Of a stretch of 64,000 nt of DNA, positions 54,060 through 62,754 are shown piece by piece. Each line of letters starts with the position of its first letter. Within the stretch, counting starts at the first letter, position 1. The position numbers and the translations under genes were made by a program. The notes under the pieces are model-generated. The model saw nothing but the letters and a program-made list of their open reading frames with translations, ran no database searches and had not been told where the DNA came from. Origin of the DNA: CAWCDJ01 sp963794265 (GTDB lineage Bacteria > Acidobacteriota > Terriglobia > Bryobacterales > Bryobacteraceae); NCBI GenBank assembly GCA_963794265.1, contig CAWCDJ010000005.1:620001-684000 (forward strand), given 5' to 3'.

Positions 54060-56030
54060 CTATTTCACGGCCAGCGTAACGCCAGGCTGGCTCCGTCGCG
54101 CCAACGTCGTATCGCCGATCGACACCGTCATGGGGATTGCCGCGCCGGTCCGAACCGTCGGAGGTACGATGGCATTGATCTGCACCAGACCGGCTACCGC
54201 CCCCGGCGATGTTCCCGCGTAAGTGACCACGGCGGGTTGCCCATCGATGTCCACCCGATATGTGGTGTCTGCCACCCGGACGGCGCTGGTTGCCACCTCT
54301 CCGTCTGCCAGCGATGTGCTCAGGTCCCCCAGGCCGGTCGCATAGACCGAGATCGACGATCCGCGAGGAGCGGCACTCTTGGCCGAGTTAATCAGGTAGG
54401 ATCCGGTGCTGCTGTCGAAATTCAACACAGCCGCTTGTCCCTGCCCCAAGCCGCCGAAGGTGAACAGGCCAGGATCCTCGGGAACTACGGTTGTCGTAAA
54501 CAGGTTCGTGCTGGCCGTTCCATTGGTCGCCTGCACCGTGACCGTTGTGTTGGCCGTGCCAATCACCGCAGCGACCTCCACCGGCACGATGCAGTTGATC
54601 TGATTGTTGGAGATCATGATGATCGGCGCGAAGGCCGTATTCACGGGAGCGGAACCCCATTGAAAGGCCACCAGGACTCCGCTGAGGATCGTCGGATAAG
54701 CGACCGGGGTCCCTGTGGGTGTCGCCTGCAGGGCGCTTGCCGGCCCCAGGTTCTGGCCGAAGATGGAGACGATCTCCCGCGGGGATACCGAGGTCGCCCC
54801 CGACGGAACCGGATTGGTACCCGTGCCCGTGAACACCGAGGTGGGAGTGTAGCTCGCCGAGTTGACCACCGATGTGATGGCGGGCTGTGTGGGATCGGTG
54901 ACCGAGAATAATGTGGTTGCCGGAGCTTGGGATGGGTTGTTGGGAGGCGCGGGGTTGGTCACGGAAAGCGTCCAGACGATCGGATAAGTGGTCGGAGTAG
55001 TGGGCGCGGCCAGGTATGCCGCCTTGATTGTCGCCTGTAAGACCTTACGGCTCAGGAGTTTGGAAGGCAGAGTGACGGATGGGTTGGTGCCCTGCTGAAT
55101 CGAGACCACCGACGTGCTGAAAAAATTGTCCCCATAGATCGTGATCACGGGGTCGATCACAGGCCCGGCGATCACGCTCGAGGGAAAGATCGGCAGTGAC
55201 GAATTGAGCGTCGGCGGTCCCGCGGAAATGATCAGGTTTACGGCCACCACGGCCGTGCCGTTCGCCGTACTGTTTGCCGCTATCGTGATCAGGCCGCCGT
55301 AGCTGCCGGGGTCCAGGCTGGAGAGCGTCGACAAATCGAGCGAAACGTTAATCGGGACGTACGAGCCGGAAAGCGCCACACCGCTGGTCTGTAGGTTTGC
55401 CAATTGTCCGGTCTGGTTCACCCGAAGCCATACGGCCGTCTTGCCCGTGCCCGAATTCGATGCCGCCACATTGAACGGAATGATGTCGCCGGTCGAAGCC
55501 ACGTCCAGTTCGGCCGCCGCCGGCGAGGCTGCCAGGGCGCCGGTAGTGAAGCTGAAAGTTAAGGTCGGCAGGCTGGAACCCGTCGCCGGAGCGCTGTAGT
55601 TGCTCGACGGCGAGCTGACCACAAGGTTCGAAGGCGGATTCGAGATCAGCAGCGTTACCGGCACCACCGCCGGGTTGCTACCCGCCGGCACCGTGTTGAT
55701 AGTAACCGTGCCCCCGTAGCTGCCGGGCGTCAGTCCGGTAGGGTTCACGGTCACCGTCATGGCCAGCGGTGAGTATCCGGTGTCGGGCGTCACCGTGAGC
55801 CAGCCCTGCGGCGTGGCGGACACCGTCACCGACATGGGCAGAACGCTGGAGGCCGCCGGAAGAGTGGCCGTCAGCTTTGCGGCCGCCGGGTAGGTCGAGC
55901 TGTTCACCTGATAGCTGAAGCTCAAGGTCGCCGGGCTGGTGGTCGGCCCCGAAGACTGCGCGCTCACAGCGTTCGTCCAAAACGCCAGGCTCGTGAGTCC
56001 GGCAATCCATGTCAGTCTGCGCCACATCAT
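54060..56030 (-). CDS. Exported surface protein with Solibacter-type C-terminal domain
   Basis: This 656-residue protein has a signal peptide (LTWIAGLTSLAFWTNAVSAQ), two or more Ser/Thr-rich immunoglobulin-like beta domains (BACON-like, PGSYGGTVTI, PGSYGGLITI), and an IPT-like section. A C-terminal domain of about 230 residues matches the family first defined in Solibacter (TIGR03437: SVVNSASYTP, VSPREIVSIFGQNLGPA, ISNNQINCIVPVEV, GLVQINAIVPP). Such proteins are probably cell-surface adhesins or matrix proteins. It is convergent with the anti-sigma gene. Confidence 0.82.
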   Translation of the reverse strand: MMWRRLTWIAGLTSLAFWTNAVSAQSSGPTTSPATLSFSYQVNSSTYPAAAKLTATLPAASSVLPMSVTVSATPQGWLTVTPDTGYSPLAMTVTVNPTGLTPGSYGGTVTINTVPAGSNPAVVPVTLLISNPPSNLVVSSPSSNYSAPATGSSLPTLTFSFTTGALAASPAAAELDVASTGDIIPFNVAASNSGTGKTAVWLRVNQTGQLANLQTSGVALSGSYVPINVSLDLSTLSSLDPGSYGGLITIAANSTANGTAVVAVNLIISAGPPTLNSSLPIFPSSVIAGPVIDPVITIYGDNFFSTSVVSIQQGTNPSVTLPSKLLSRKVLQATIKAAYLAAPTTPTTYPIVWTLSVTNPAPPNNPSQAPATTLFSVTDPTQPAITSVVNSASYTPTSVFTGTGTNPVPSGATSVSPREIVSIFGQNLGPASALQATPTGTPVAYPTILSGVLVAFQWGSAPVNTAFAPIIMISNNQINCIVPVEVAAVIGTANTTVTVQATNGTASTNLFTTTVVPEDPGLFTFGGLGQGQAAVLNFDSSTGSYLINSAKSAAPRGSSISVYATGLGDLSTSLADGEVATSAVRVADTTYRVDIDGQPAVVTYAGTSPGAVAGLVQINAIVPPTVRTGAAIPMTVSIGDTTLARRSQPGVTLAVK

Positions 56031-56134
56031 ACCGGGATAATCGGTGAATTGAGGCGGAACTTTAGGCGCGATGGCGGTCCGCGCCTCATGTTATGCTTTG
56101 GTTCGCCGATTAAAGAAAAAAGGCGGAAGCTCCC

Positions 56135-56749
56135 ATGCACCTGATTCCCACTCAAGATGAGGTCGTGGCGCTGCTCCGGGAGAGCGGAGCGTTGCGCGAC
56201 GGCCATTTTGAATATTCCAACGGACTTCATTCCAACGAATATCTGCAGGTGCCGCTCGCGATGCGGCACTATCAGCACCAACGGCTGCTCTCGGTTGGGA
56301 TTGGCAGGCTTTTGAGAGCCAACCCGGAGATCCGCGCCATCATCCCGGAACTCTCGATCGTCGCCCCGGCTACGGCTGGATTGCCGGTCGCGTACGGCGT
56401 CTGCGAATCCGTCCGCGCACGGCAGGTCTACTGGGCGGAGCAGGAGCAAGACGGCGGGCCGCTGCGGTTCCGCCAATACCTCAACCCCGAGCCCGGCGAG
56501 CAGGTCCTGCTGGTAGACGACATTCTGCGGACGGGAAGCAAGCTGGCCGAACTGAAGCACCTGCTCGAAGGCGCCGGCGCCCGGGTAGTCGGGCTGGCGG
56601 TGATTGTGTATCAGCCGACGCCCAATACAGTCAATTTCGGCTCTCTGCCGCTTTACTATCTGGCCAAACTCGAGGCGAGCTATTACTCCGACGCTGCACA
56701 TTGTGAACTGTGCAGGCATGGCAACCGTGTCGAGAAGGTTTGCATTTAG
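56135..56749 (+). CDS. pyrE: Orotate phosphoribosyltransferase-like protein
   Basis: This 204-residue type I phosphoribosyltransferase carries the PRPP-binding motif QVLLVDDILRTGSKLAE. The N-terminal pattern HFEYSNGLHSNEYLQ resembles PyrE, which makes OMP from orotate and PRPP in pyrimidine synthesis. The substrate assignment rests on that pattern, and a different purine or pyrimidine acceptor is possible. The C-terminus carries an extra HCELCRHGNRVEKVC segment with three cysteines, uncommon in PyrE. Confidence 0.75.
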   Translation: MHLIPTQDEVVALLRESGALRDGHFEYSNGLHSNEYLQVPLAMRHYQHQRLLSVGIGRLLRANPEIRAIIPELSIVAPATAGLPVAYGVCESVRARQVYWAEQEQDGGPLRFRQYLNPEPGEQVLLVDDILRTGSKLAELKHLLEGAGARVVGLAVIVYQPTPNTVNFGSLPLYYLAKLEASYYSDAAHCELCRHGNRVEKVCI

Positions 56750-56874
56750 CGGTGGCCCAACAGCAACGCTTTGATAAATATAAGCTTATTTTATTTTCAG
56801 ACGATTGCTTAAAGGCAGTGCAAAGCGTGAGAAAACCAGGAACAAATGTCCGTCCGGAGGGTCTTCCGAGCAAT

Positions 56875-56908
56875 TTTTCCACAGGTTTATCCACGGCTTT
56901 GTGGAAAA
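56875..56908. other. Cluster of three DnaA-box-like 9-mers next to an AT-rich stretch
   Basis: TTTTCCACA, TTATCCACG and, inverted, TGTGGAAAA occur within 34 bases. Each differs from TTATCCACA at one position. A markedly AT-rich stretch lies upstream at about 56770-56803. The 233-base gap between pyrE and the methyltransferase has no other feature. This could be a replication-related locus or a DnaA-regulated promoter. Confidence 0.45.
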
Positions 56909-56982
56909 CCGGGAAACACCACCGGCCAGCCGGATTCCATACTCAGCATGGTACATTAGCGGTCTGAAGTAGTTGGAGAATC

Positions 56983-57519
56983 ATGGTGGGACTCCTTTGC
57001 AGCCTGCTTTTCGCTTGTGCCGCGCTGGGAGCGCAAAACACTGATGGGGCGAAACTCGCGCCCTACTACCCGACTCCCGAAACCATCGTCGAGAAAATGC
57101 TCCAATTGGGGGGACTGAAGGCTGGCGAGAAGATGTACGACCTGGGCTCCGGTGACGGCCGCATCGTGATCATGGCGGCGCGCAAATTCCACGCCGAAGC
57201 AGTGGGCATCGAACTCGACCGCGACCTGTGCCGCCAGAGCGTCGCCCGCATTCAAAAGCTCGGCCTGGAACAGAGCGCGCACATCGTAAACGGCGATTTA
57301 CTCAAGCAGAATTACAGTTCCGCCGATCTGATTACCGTGTATCTGCTTCCCGAATCCATTGACGATAAGGTACAGCCCCTGCTCGACAGGCAGTTGAAAA
57401 AAGGGGCACGGGTGGTGGCCCACGATTTCGAGTTTAAGAACTGGATGCCCGACAAAGTCGAGAATATAGCGGACGACGGGGAAGGCCGCAGCCACACCCT
57501 TTATCTTTACCGGAAGTAA
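56983..57519 (+). CDS. SAM-dependent methyltransferase with signal-like N-terminus
   Basis: This 178-residue class I methyltransferase contains YPTPETIVEKML followed by MYDLGSGDGRIVI and GIELDRDLCR. That is the layout of the FAM173/ATPSC lysine methyltransferase-like family. The N-terminus (VGLLCSLLFACAALGAQ) looks like a cleavable signal peptide or membrane anchor, which is surprising for a SAM-dependent enzyme. Anchoring with a cytoplasmic catalytic domain is one explanation. It ends 4 bases before an orphan histidine kinase. Confidence 0.78.
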   Translation: MVGLLCSLLFACAALGAQNTDGAKLAPYYPTPETIVEKMLQLGGLKAGEKMYDLGSGDGRIVIMAARKFHAEAVGIELDRDLCRQSVARIQKLGLEQSAHIVNGDLLKQNYSSADLITVYLLPESIDDKVQPLLDRQLKKGARVVAHDFEFKNWMPDKVENIADDGEGRSHTLYLYRK

Positions 57520-57523
57520 TTGC

Positions 57524-58669
57524 TTGCTCACTCCCCCCAGCACGCCGCGGTTACGATCTGTCTCCTGGGCGCGCGTCGTCCTGGCTGTCGCCGCACTTTT
57601 CCTTAGCCTTTTCTATGCTCCGTCTTCTCCGGCGGTTTTCCGCCTCGTGGTCGGGATCTTTCTCGGTTACGGCTTGCTGGTGGCAGCCCGCATCCGTGGG
57701 CTGAGCGGGGTTCTCGGGTTGCTTGCGCTTTTCGGCGATCTGGTCTTTTTTCTGATTCTGGCCAGCCTGAGCGCTTCCCAAATGCTGTGGCTGACCTCGA
57801 TTTTCTTTCTGTTCCTGCTGACGGAGGCGCTGCTGTTCTACACGCCGCTCGAACTGCTGGTGATCACGGGGGTGTGCGCTCTTTTCTGCGCCGTGCTTCC
57901 CGGCGGGCACATCCTCGTGCTCGAACCGACCATCCTGGTAGCCGGCACGCTTTCCTGCTTCCTTTCCGTGAGCCAGCAGCGTCTGAAGCGGGACGTGGAG
58001 AGCCTGACGTCCAAGCTGATGGCAGCCGAAAAGGCCGCGCAGAAAGCGCGTGACGACGAGCGCCAGCGGATCGCCTCGGATTTCCACGATGGCCCGCTGC
58101 AGAGCTTCATCAGCCTGCAGATGCGACTGGAGATCCTGCGCACCATCATTTCGCGCGATTTCGGGGCCGGGATGGAGGACCTGAAGCAGTTGCAGGTGCT
58201 GGCGCAGACCCAGGTGCGCGATCTGCGCGCCTTCCTGCACAGCATGCGCCCGGTGGATGTGGACGGGTCCAACCTGGTCGCCACCGTGCGGCGGACGGCC
58301 GAAAGCTTCCAGAAAGAGAGCGGGATCCCGGTGACGTTCGTGGGAACGACCACGCCGGTGGGGCTGCCGCAGGAGACGTCACTAGAGGTGCTGCAGATGC
58401 TGCGGGAATCGCTGCACAATGTTCAGAAGCATGCCGGCGCCACGCGCGTCGCGGTAGCCATGGAGAAGACCGACCGCGGCCTGGAGATTTCGGTCGACGA
58501 TAACGGCCACGGCTTCCCGTTTACCGGCACGTACTCGCTCGAAGAGTTGGAGTTGCTGCGGCTCGGACCCGCCAGCCTGAAACGGCGGGCCCGGTCGTTG
58601 AATGCCGAACTGCTTTTGGAATCGCGCCCGGGCCGGGGAGTGGGCCTGAAGTTCCGGATTCCGCTCTGA
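57524..58669 (+). CDS. Orphan sensor histidine kinase (HisKA_3 type)
   Basis: This 381-residue kinase has an N-terminal block of about five membrane helices (residues 15-150), a HisKA_3 domain with the phospho-acceptor in RIASDFHDGPLQSF, and an HATPase domain (ESLHNVQKHAGA, VDDNGHGFPF). No response regulator is adjacent. It starts at a TTG with GGAAG 7 bases upstream, and its last base overlaps the following lipoprotein start (TGATG). The NarL-type regulator 13 kb away is a possible but unproven partner. Confidence 0.87.
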   Translation: MLTPPSTPRLRSVSWARVVLAVAALFLSLFYAPSSPAVFRLVVGIFLGYGLLVAARIRGLSGVLGLLALFGDLVFFLILASLSASQMLWLTSIFFLFLLTEALLFYTPLELLVITGVCALFCAVLPGGHILVLEPTILVAGTLSCFLSVSQQRLKRDVESLTSKLMAAEKAAQKARDDERQRIASDFHDGPLQSFISLQMRLEILRTIISRDFGAGMEDLKQLQVLAQTQVRDLRAFLHSMRPVDVDGSNLVATVRRTAESFQKESGIPVTFVGTTTPVGLPQETSLEVLQMLRESLHNVQKHAGATRVAVAMEKTDRGLEISVDDNGHGFPFTGTYSLEELELLRLGPASLKRRARSLNAELLLESRPGRGVGLKFRIPL

Positions 58670-59640
58670 TGACTCGGCTGGTTCTGATTTCCGCGGCTCT
58701 ATGGATGGCCGGCTGCGGCGGCTATGGCGACTACTCCCTTCCCCAGCTCTCCGGCGGGAATTCCCATGCGACGTTCCATTGGGAACCGCGCCCGGAGCCG
58801 GTGCTCGTGAGGGACGAAGCGAAGGACGTCCTGAACCCTTCGGTGGCCGGAGGCCTCATGTTCTACTCCGCCTGGGACGGCCGCACGTGGCGGACGGCCC
58901 TGGCGGCTTCCGAAGACGGCATCGAGTGGCGGAAGCGGGGTAGCGTGCTCGAGCCCGATCCGCGAACGTGGGAGGGCTCTTACATAGCCGCCAACGGCTC
59001 GGCGCTACGGGCCGGTTCCCAATTCTGGTACTGGTATGTGGCCGGACCCAGGCAACGGCCGCGGCTGGGCCTGGCTCGTTCGGACGACGCGCGGACCTGG
59101 CGCAAGGAGCCCGCTCCGGTGCTCGACCCCGGGCCGTATATGAGCTGGGACGAGCGGGGCGTGGCGGACCCCTGCGTGATCCGGATCGGTCCGTGGTTTT
59201 ACCTCTATTATCTGGGGCAGGACCGCGCCCGCCGCCAGAGGTTGGGGCTGGCCCGCTCGGCCGACGGCATCCACTGGGAGAAATTGCGGGCGAACCCCAT
59301 TCTGGAGCTCGGCGGCCCCGGCGCTTTCGACGAGAACGGGTTGGGCGAGCCGGCGGTCTGGAGTTCCAACGGCTTTTACTGGATGCTCTATACCGGCCGC
59401 GACATTGCCGAAAGCCGGCGCATGGGCCTGGCGCGATCGACCGACGGGGTCCACTGGCAAAAGCTGCCCGAGATCATCGCCGGCGACCAGCCCTGGGATG
59501 CGAAGGTGGTTTGCGACCCGAGCGTCGAGCCGGACCGTGACGCCGTTCGGGTCTGGTTCGGCGGCGGGGACCTGGCGCGACCCGACGAGAACCTGAACGG
59601 ACAGATCGGCTATGGAATTCTGCGCCCCGCGACGAACTGA
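58669..59640 (+). CDS. Lipoprotein with GH43/GH32-like five-bladed propeller
   Basis: This 323-residue lipoprotein has its lipobox at LWMAGC. The rest is a five-bladed beta-propeller of the GH32/43/62 superfamily with recurring LA(R/A)S-D(D/G) blade motifs (ALAASEDGIEW, LGLARSDDARTW, LGLARSADGIHW, MGLARSTDGVHW). Catalytic acids cannot be assigned securely, so it may bind rather than cut glycans. Its start shares a base with the histidine kinase stop, so it may be a cell-surface partner of that sensor. Confidence 0.75.
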   Translation: MTRLVLISAALWMAGCGGYGDYSLPQLSGGNSHATFHWEPRPEPVLVRDEAKDVLNPSVAGGLMFYSAWDGRTWRTALAASEDGIEWRKRGSVLEPDPRTWEGSYIAANGSALRAGSQFWYWYVAGPRQRPRLGLARSDDARTWRKEPAPVLDPGPYMSWDERGVADPCVIRIGPWFYLYYLGQDRARRQRLGLARSADGIHWEKLRANPILELGGPGAFDENGLGEPAVWSSNGFYWMLYTGRDIAESRRMGLARSTDGVHWQKLPEIIAGDQPWDAKVVCDPSVEPDRDAVRVWFGGGDLARPDENLNGQIGYGILRPATN

Positions 59641-59670
59641 CCGTACGGCCAATCTGGTAGGTTGGGAAGC

Positions 59671-60792
59671 GTGAAGATCGGGATCACCTGCTACCCTACC
59701 TACGGCGGAAGCGGCATCGTCGCTACCGAACTGGGCCTCGAACTCGCGAATCGCGGCCACGAAATCCACTTCATCACGTATGCCAACCCGATCCGCCTCG
59801 ACCCGGGTATTCCGCGGATCCATTATCACGAGGTGGAAGTCTCGACCTACCCGCTGTTCCAGTACCCGCCCTATTGCCTGGCGCTGGCATCGCGCATGGC
59901 GGAGGTCGCGGAATCGTACGACCTGGACCTGCTGCACGTCCACTACGCGATTCCGCACTCGATTGCGGCGCTTCTGGCGCAACAGATGCTCGCGCCCACG
60001 CGCAAGCTGCCGTTCATCACCACGCTGCACGGAACGGACATCACGCTGGTGGGGATGGACCGCTCGTATTATCCGATCACGAAATTCTCGATCGAGAAAT
60101 CGAACGGCATTACCTCGATCAGCGAGGACCTGAGGCGGCACACGGAAGAGGTTTTCCAGGTATCGAACGAGATTCGGGTGATCAATAATTTCGTCAATTG
60201 CGACCTGTACCACCCGGATAACGAAAAAACCGGCGCCCGCGATTACGCGCCCGAGGGCGAGAAACTGTTAATCCACCTGTCGAATTTTCGGCCCGTCAAG
60301 CGGGTGTTCGATTGCGTTCGGATTCTGGCGGAAGTGCGCAAGACCGCGCCGGCGCATCTGCTGATGGTCGGCGACGGTCCGGATCGCGGTCCCGCCGAGC
60401 ACCTGGCGCGGGAATTGAAGGTGGAACACAACGTGACGTTTCTGGGGAAGCAGAATCACGTCGAACGCCTGATTCCGCTGGCGCACGTGCTGTTGATGCC
60501 GAGCGAAATGGAAAGCTTCGGGCTGGCGGCGCTGGAGGCGATGGCGTGCGGCGTGGTGCCGGTGGCGACACGCGTAGGGGGCGTCCCCGAATTGATTACC
60601 GACGGCGAGGACGGCTTTCTCGAAGCCGTAGGCGACATCGAAGCGCAGGCGGCGCGGGCGGCGGCGCTGCTGCTCGATGACGGACTGCAATACCGCATGG
60701 CCAAGGCCGGCCGCTGGACCGCCGGAGAGCGCTTTTGCTCCGAGAAGATTATTCCGCAGTATGAGCGATATTACGCCGAAGTGTTGAGATAG
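59671..60792 (+). CDS. bshA: N-acetyl-alpha-D-glucosaminyl L-malate synthase (BshA)
   Basis: This enzyme of about 373 residues is a GT4 glycosyltransferase that joins GlcNAc from UDP-GlcNAc to L-malate, the first step of bacillithiol synthesis. The diagnostic BshA N-terminus KIGITCYPTYGGSGIVATELG is present, with TLHGTDITLVG and the GT4 donor motif MPSEMESFGLAALEAMACG. I chose the GTG at 59671 because the family N-terminus begins there; a TTG lies 3 codons upstream. bshB and bshC are not in the window. Confidence 0.93.
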   Translation: MKIGITCYPTYGGSGIVATELGLELANRGHEIHFITYANPIRLDPGIPRIHYHEVEVSTYPLFQYPPYCLALASRMAEVAESYDLDLLHVHYAIPHSIAALLAQQMLAPTRKLPFITTLHGTDITLVGMDRSYYPITKFSIEKSNGITSISEDLRRHTEEVFQVSNEIRVINNFVNCDLYHPDNEKTGARDYAPEGEKLLIHLSNFRPVKRVFDCVRILAEVRKTAPAHLLMVGDGPDRGPAEHLARELKVEHNVTFLGKQNHVERLIPLAHVLLMPSEMESFGLAALEAMACGVVPVATRVGGVPELITDGEDGFLEAVGDIEAQAARAAALLLDDGLQYRMAKAGRWTAGERFCSEKIIPQYERYYAEVLR

Positions 60793-60891
60793 GTATCCCG
60801 GCACACGCGCCTCTCCCGCACGGTTGGGAATCTCACGCCGCGCTCCCGCGCGCCACCGCTACAATGGCGCCAACTGCACGGGAGATCGAAC

Positions 60892-62754
60892 GTGGATCGC
60901 AGCACGCGGAACGGCAGCCGGATACTCCGTCTTGTGGTCTTCTGGTCTGCCGCGGCCGCTTGCGGGCAGGGCTTGGGGTCGCTGAAGACCGTCGGCATTC
61001 CGGCTCCGCCCGATCTCGATCATTATGTCCGCGACCCTCAACTCCTGGTGGTGCTGGGCAAAGCTCTTTTCTGGGACATGCAGGTGGCGAGCGACGGCCA
61101 CACAGCCTGTGGAACGTGCCATTTTCATGCCGGCGCCGATCACCGCTCGTGCAACCAGCTATCGAATCCCGGCGGCGCGTTCGAACCAAATCACCAACTG
61201 GTTTCAGCGGATTTCCCGTTCCGCCTCTTCGCCGATGGCAATGACAACCGCTCGGCCGTGCTGCGCGATTCCAGCCAGCGCACCGGATCCGCGGGCATCT
61301 TCCGCAGGATCTTTTCCGCACTGACCGGCACCCGCAGCGAAGCAGTCGTGGATGCCTTCGACGCACCCGCGTTCCGGGCCGGCGGCCTGAACGTCAGGCA
61401 GGTGACCACGCGGAACGCGCCCTCCGTGATCAATGCGGTTTTCAACGTCCGCAGCTTCCGGGATGGCCGGGCGAGCGACACTTTCAACGGGCGCAACCCA
61501 TTCGGAGACTCGGACCCGAACCCGAATGCCCTGGCGGTGTCGGATGGCGAGATCGTGCCGGAGATGGTCCGGATTCTCAACTCCAGCCTGGCGTCTCAGG
61601 CGGTCGGGCCTCCCATGGATACCGCCGAGATGTCCTACCAGGGCCGCACCTGGCCGGAACTTGGGAAGAAACTGCTGGCGGCGCGCCCCCTCGCCCTGCA
61701 GCAGGTAGCGCCGGACGACAGCGTTCTGGGGGCTTACGCGAACCCGGGCGGCCGGGGCCTCGACGCGTCCTACACCTATCTTTCCCTTATCGAGGCCGAT
61801 TTCCAACCGGCCTGGTGGGATTCGGCCCGGCACGTGGACGAGTCGGGCCAGGTTCACTGCGACGGCTCCGCCGGCGAATTCAGCGTCGCGGAGTTCAATT
61901 TTCCGCTGTTCTTCGGGCTTGCCGTGCAGGCTTACGAATCGACCCTGATCGCGGACGACAGCCCTTTCGACCGGTTCATGGCGGGAGATCCCGACGCCTT
62001 GTCGCCCCAGGAACATGCGGGATCGCTGGATTTTCAGACACAGGCATTCTGCCAGTTTTGCCACACGGGACCGGAACTGACCCGCGCCAGTTTCACCTCC
62101 GTGACCACGCGGGGTCCGATCGACTCCGTACTGACCGGGCAGCCCGGATCGCTCGAATTTCTATTCAGCGACACCGGCTTTTTCCAAACAGGTGTGCGCC
62201 CCGCCTCCGAAGACCCCGGGCTCGACGGTGAGGACGATTTCGGCGCGCCATTCTCTTTAGCCGCGCGCGCTTCCCTGCAACCGCTGGCCATCACTGGCGC
62301 ATTCAAGGTGCCCGGCCTCCGCAACGTGGAGTTCACCGGCCCCTACTTCCACAACGGCGGGCAGGCGACTCTCGAACAGGTGGTGGATTTCTACGCGCGC
62401 GGCGGCGACTTTCCCGATTCGCCAAACCTTCCCGTCGAGATCATTCCGGTCCCCCTGAACACCGCTCAGCGAGCCGAGATCGTGGCCTTCCTCAAATCCC
62501 TGAGCGACGACCGGGTCCGCTATGAGCGAGCGCCCTTCGACCACCCGGAGCTTTGCGTCCCGATAGGCTACCCGGCGGAACCGCAGGCCGACCCGGCGTT
62601 CCCGTCGAGCGCCGTCGATCTGTGGGCGGGAATCCCCGCCGTCGGCCGCAAGGGCAATGCCGCGCCGCTCCAGACGTTAGAAGAACTGTTGCTGGGTATC
62701 GGCACGGATGGAACCCGGGTCCACACGTTGACAGACCCCTGCACGATCCCCTAA
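60892..62754 (+). CDS. Dihaem cytochrome c peroxidase/MauG-family protein
   Basis: This 620-residue exported protein has two c-type haem sites, CGTCH at residues 73-77 and CQFCH at 387-391. TGPYFHNGGQATLEQVV follows, which is typical of the bacterial cytochrome c peroxidase/MauG superfamily. The leader LRLVVFWSAAAACGQG is signal-like. It is longer than classical CcpA proteins (about 320-350 residues), with a large insert between the haems. It starts at a GTG with GGGAG 7 bases upstream. Peroxidase or protein-modifying activity is possible. Confidence 0.85.
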   Translation: MDRSTRNGSRILRLVVFWSAAAACGQGLGSLKTVGIPAPPDLDHYVRDPQLLVVLGKALFWDMQVASDGHTACGTCHFHAGADHRSCNQLSNPGGAFEPNHQLVSADFPFRLFADGNDNRSAVLRDSSQRTGSAGIFRRIFSALTGTRSEAVVDAFDAPAFRAGGLNVRQVTTRNAPSVINAVFNVRSFRDGRASDTFNGRNPFGDSDPNPNALAVSDGEIVPEMVRILNSSLASQAVGPPMDTAEMSYQGRTWPELGKKLLAARPLALQQVAPDDSVLGAYANPGGRGLDASYTYLSLIEADFQPAWWDSARHVDESGQVHCDGSAGEFSVAEFNFPLFFGLAVQAYESTLIADDSPFDRFMAGDPDALSPQEHAGSLDFQTQAFCQFCHTGPELTRASFTSVTTRGPIDSVLTGQPGSLEFLFSDTGFFQTGVRPASEDPGLDGEDDFGAPFSLAARASLQPLAITGAFKVPGLRNVEFTGPYFHNGGQATLEQVVDFYARGGDFPDSPNLPVEIIPVPLNTAQRAEIVAFLKSLSDDRVRYERAPFDHPELCVPIGYPAEPQADPAFPSSAVDLWAGIPAVGRKGNAAPLQTLEELLLGIGTDGTRVHTLTDPCTIP

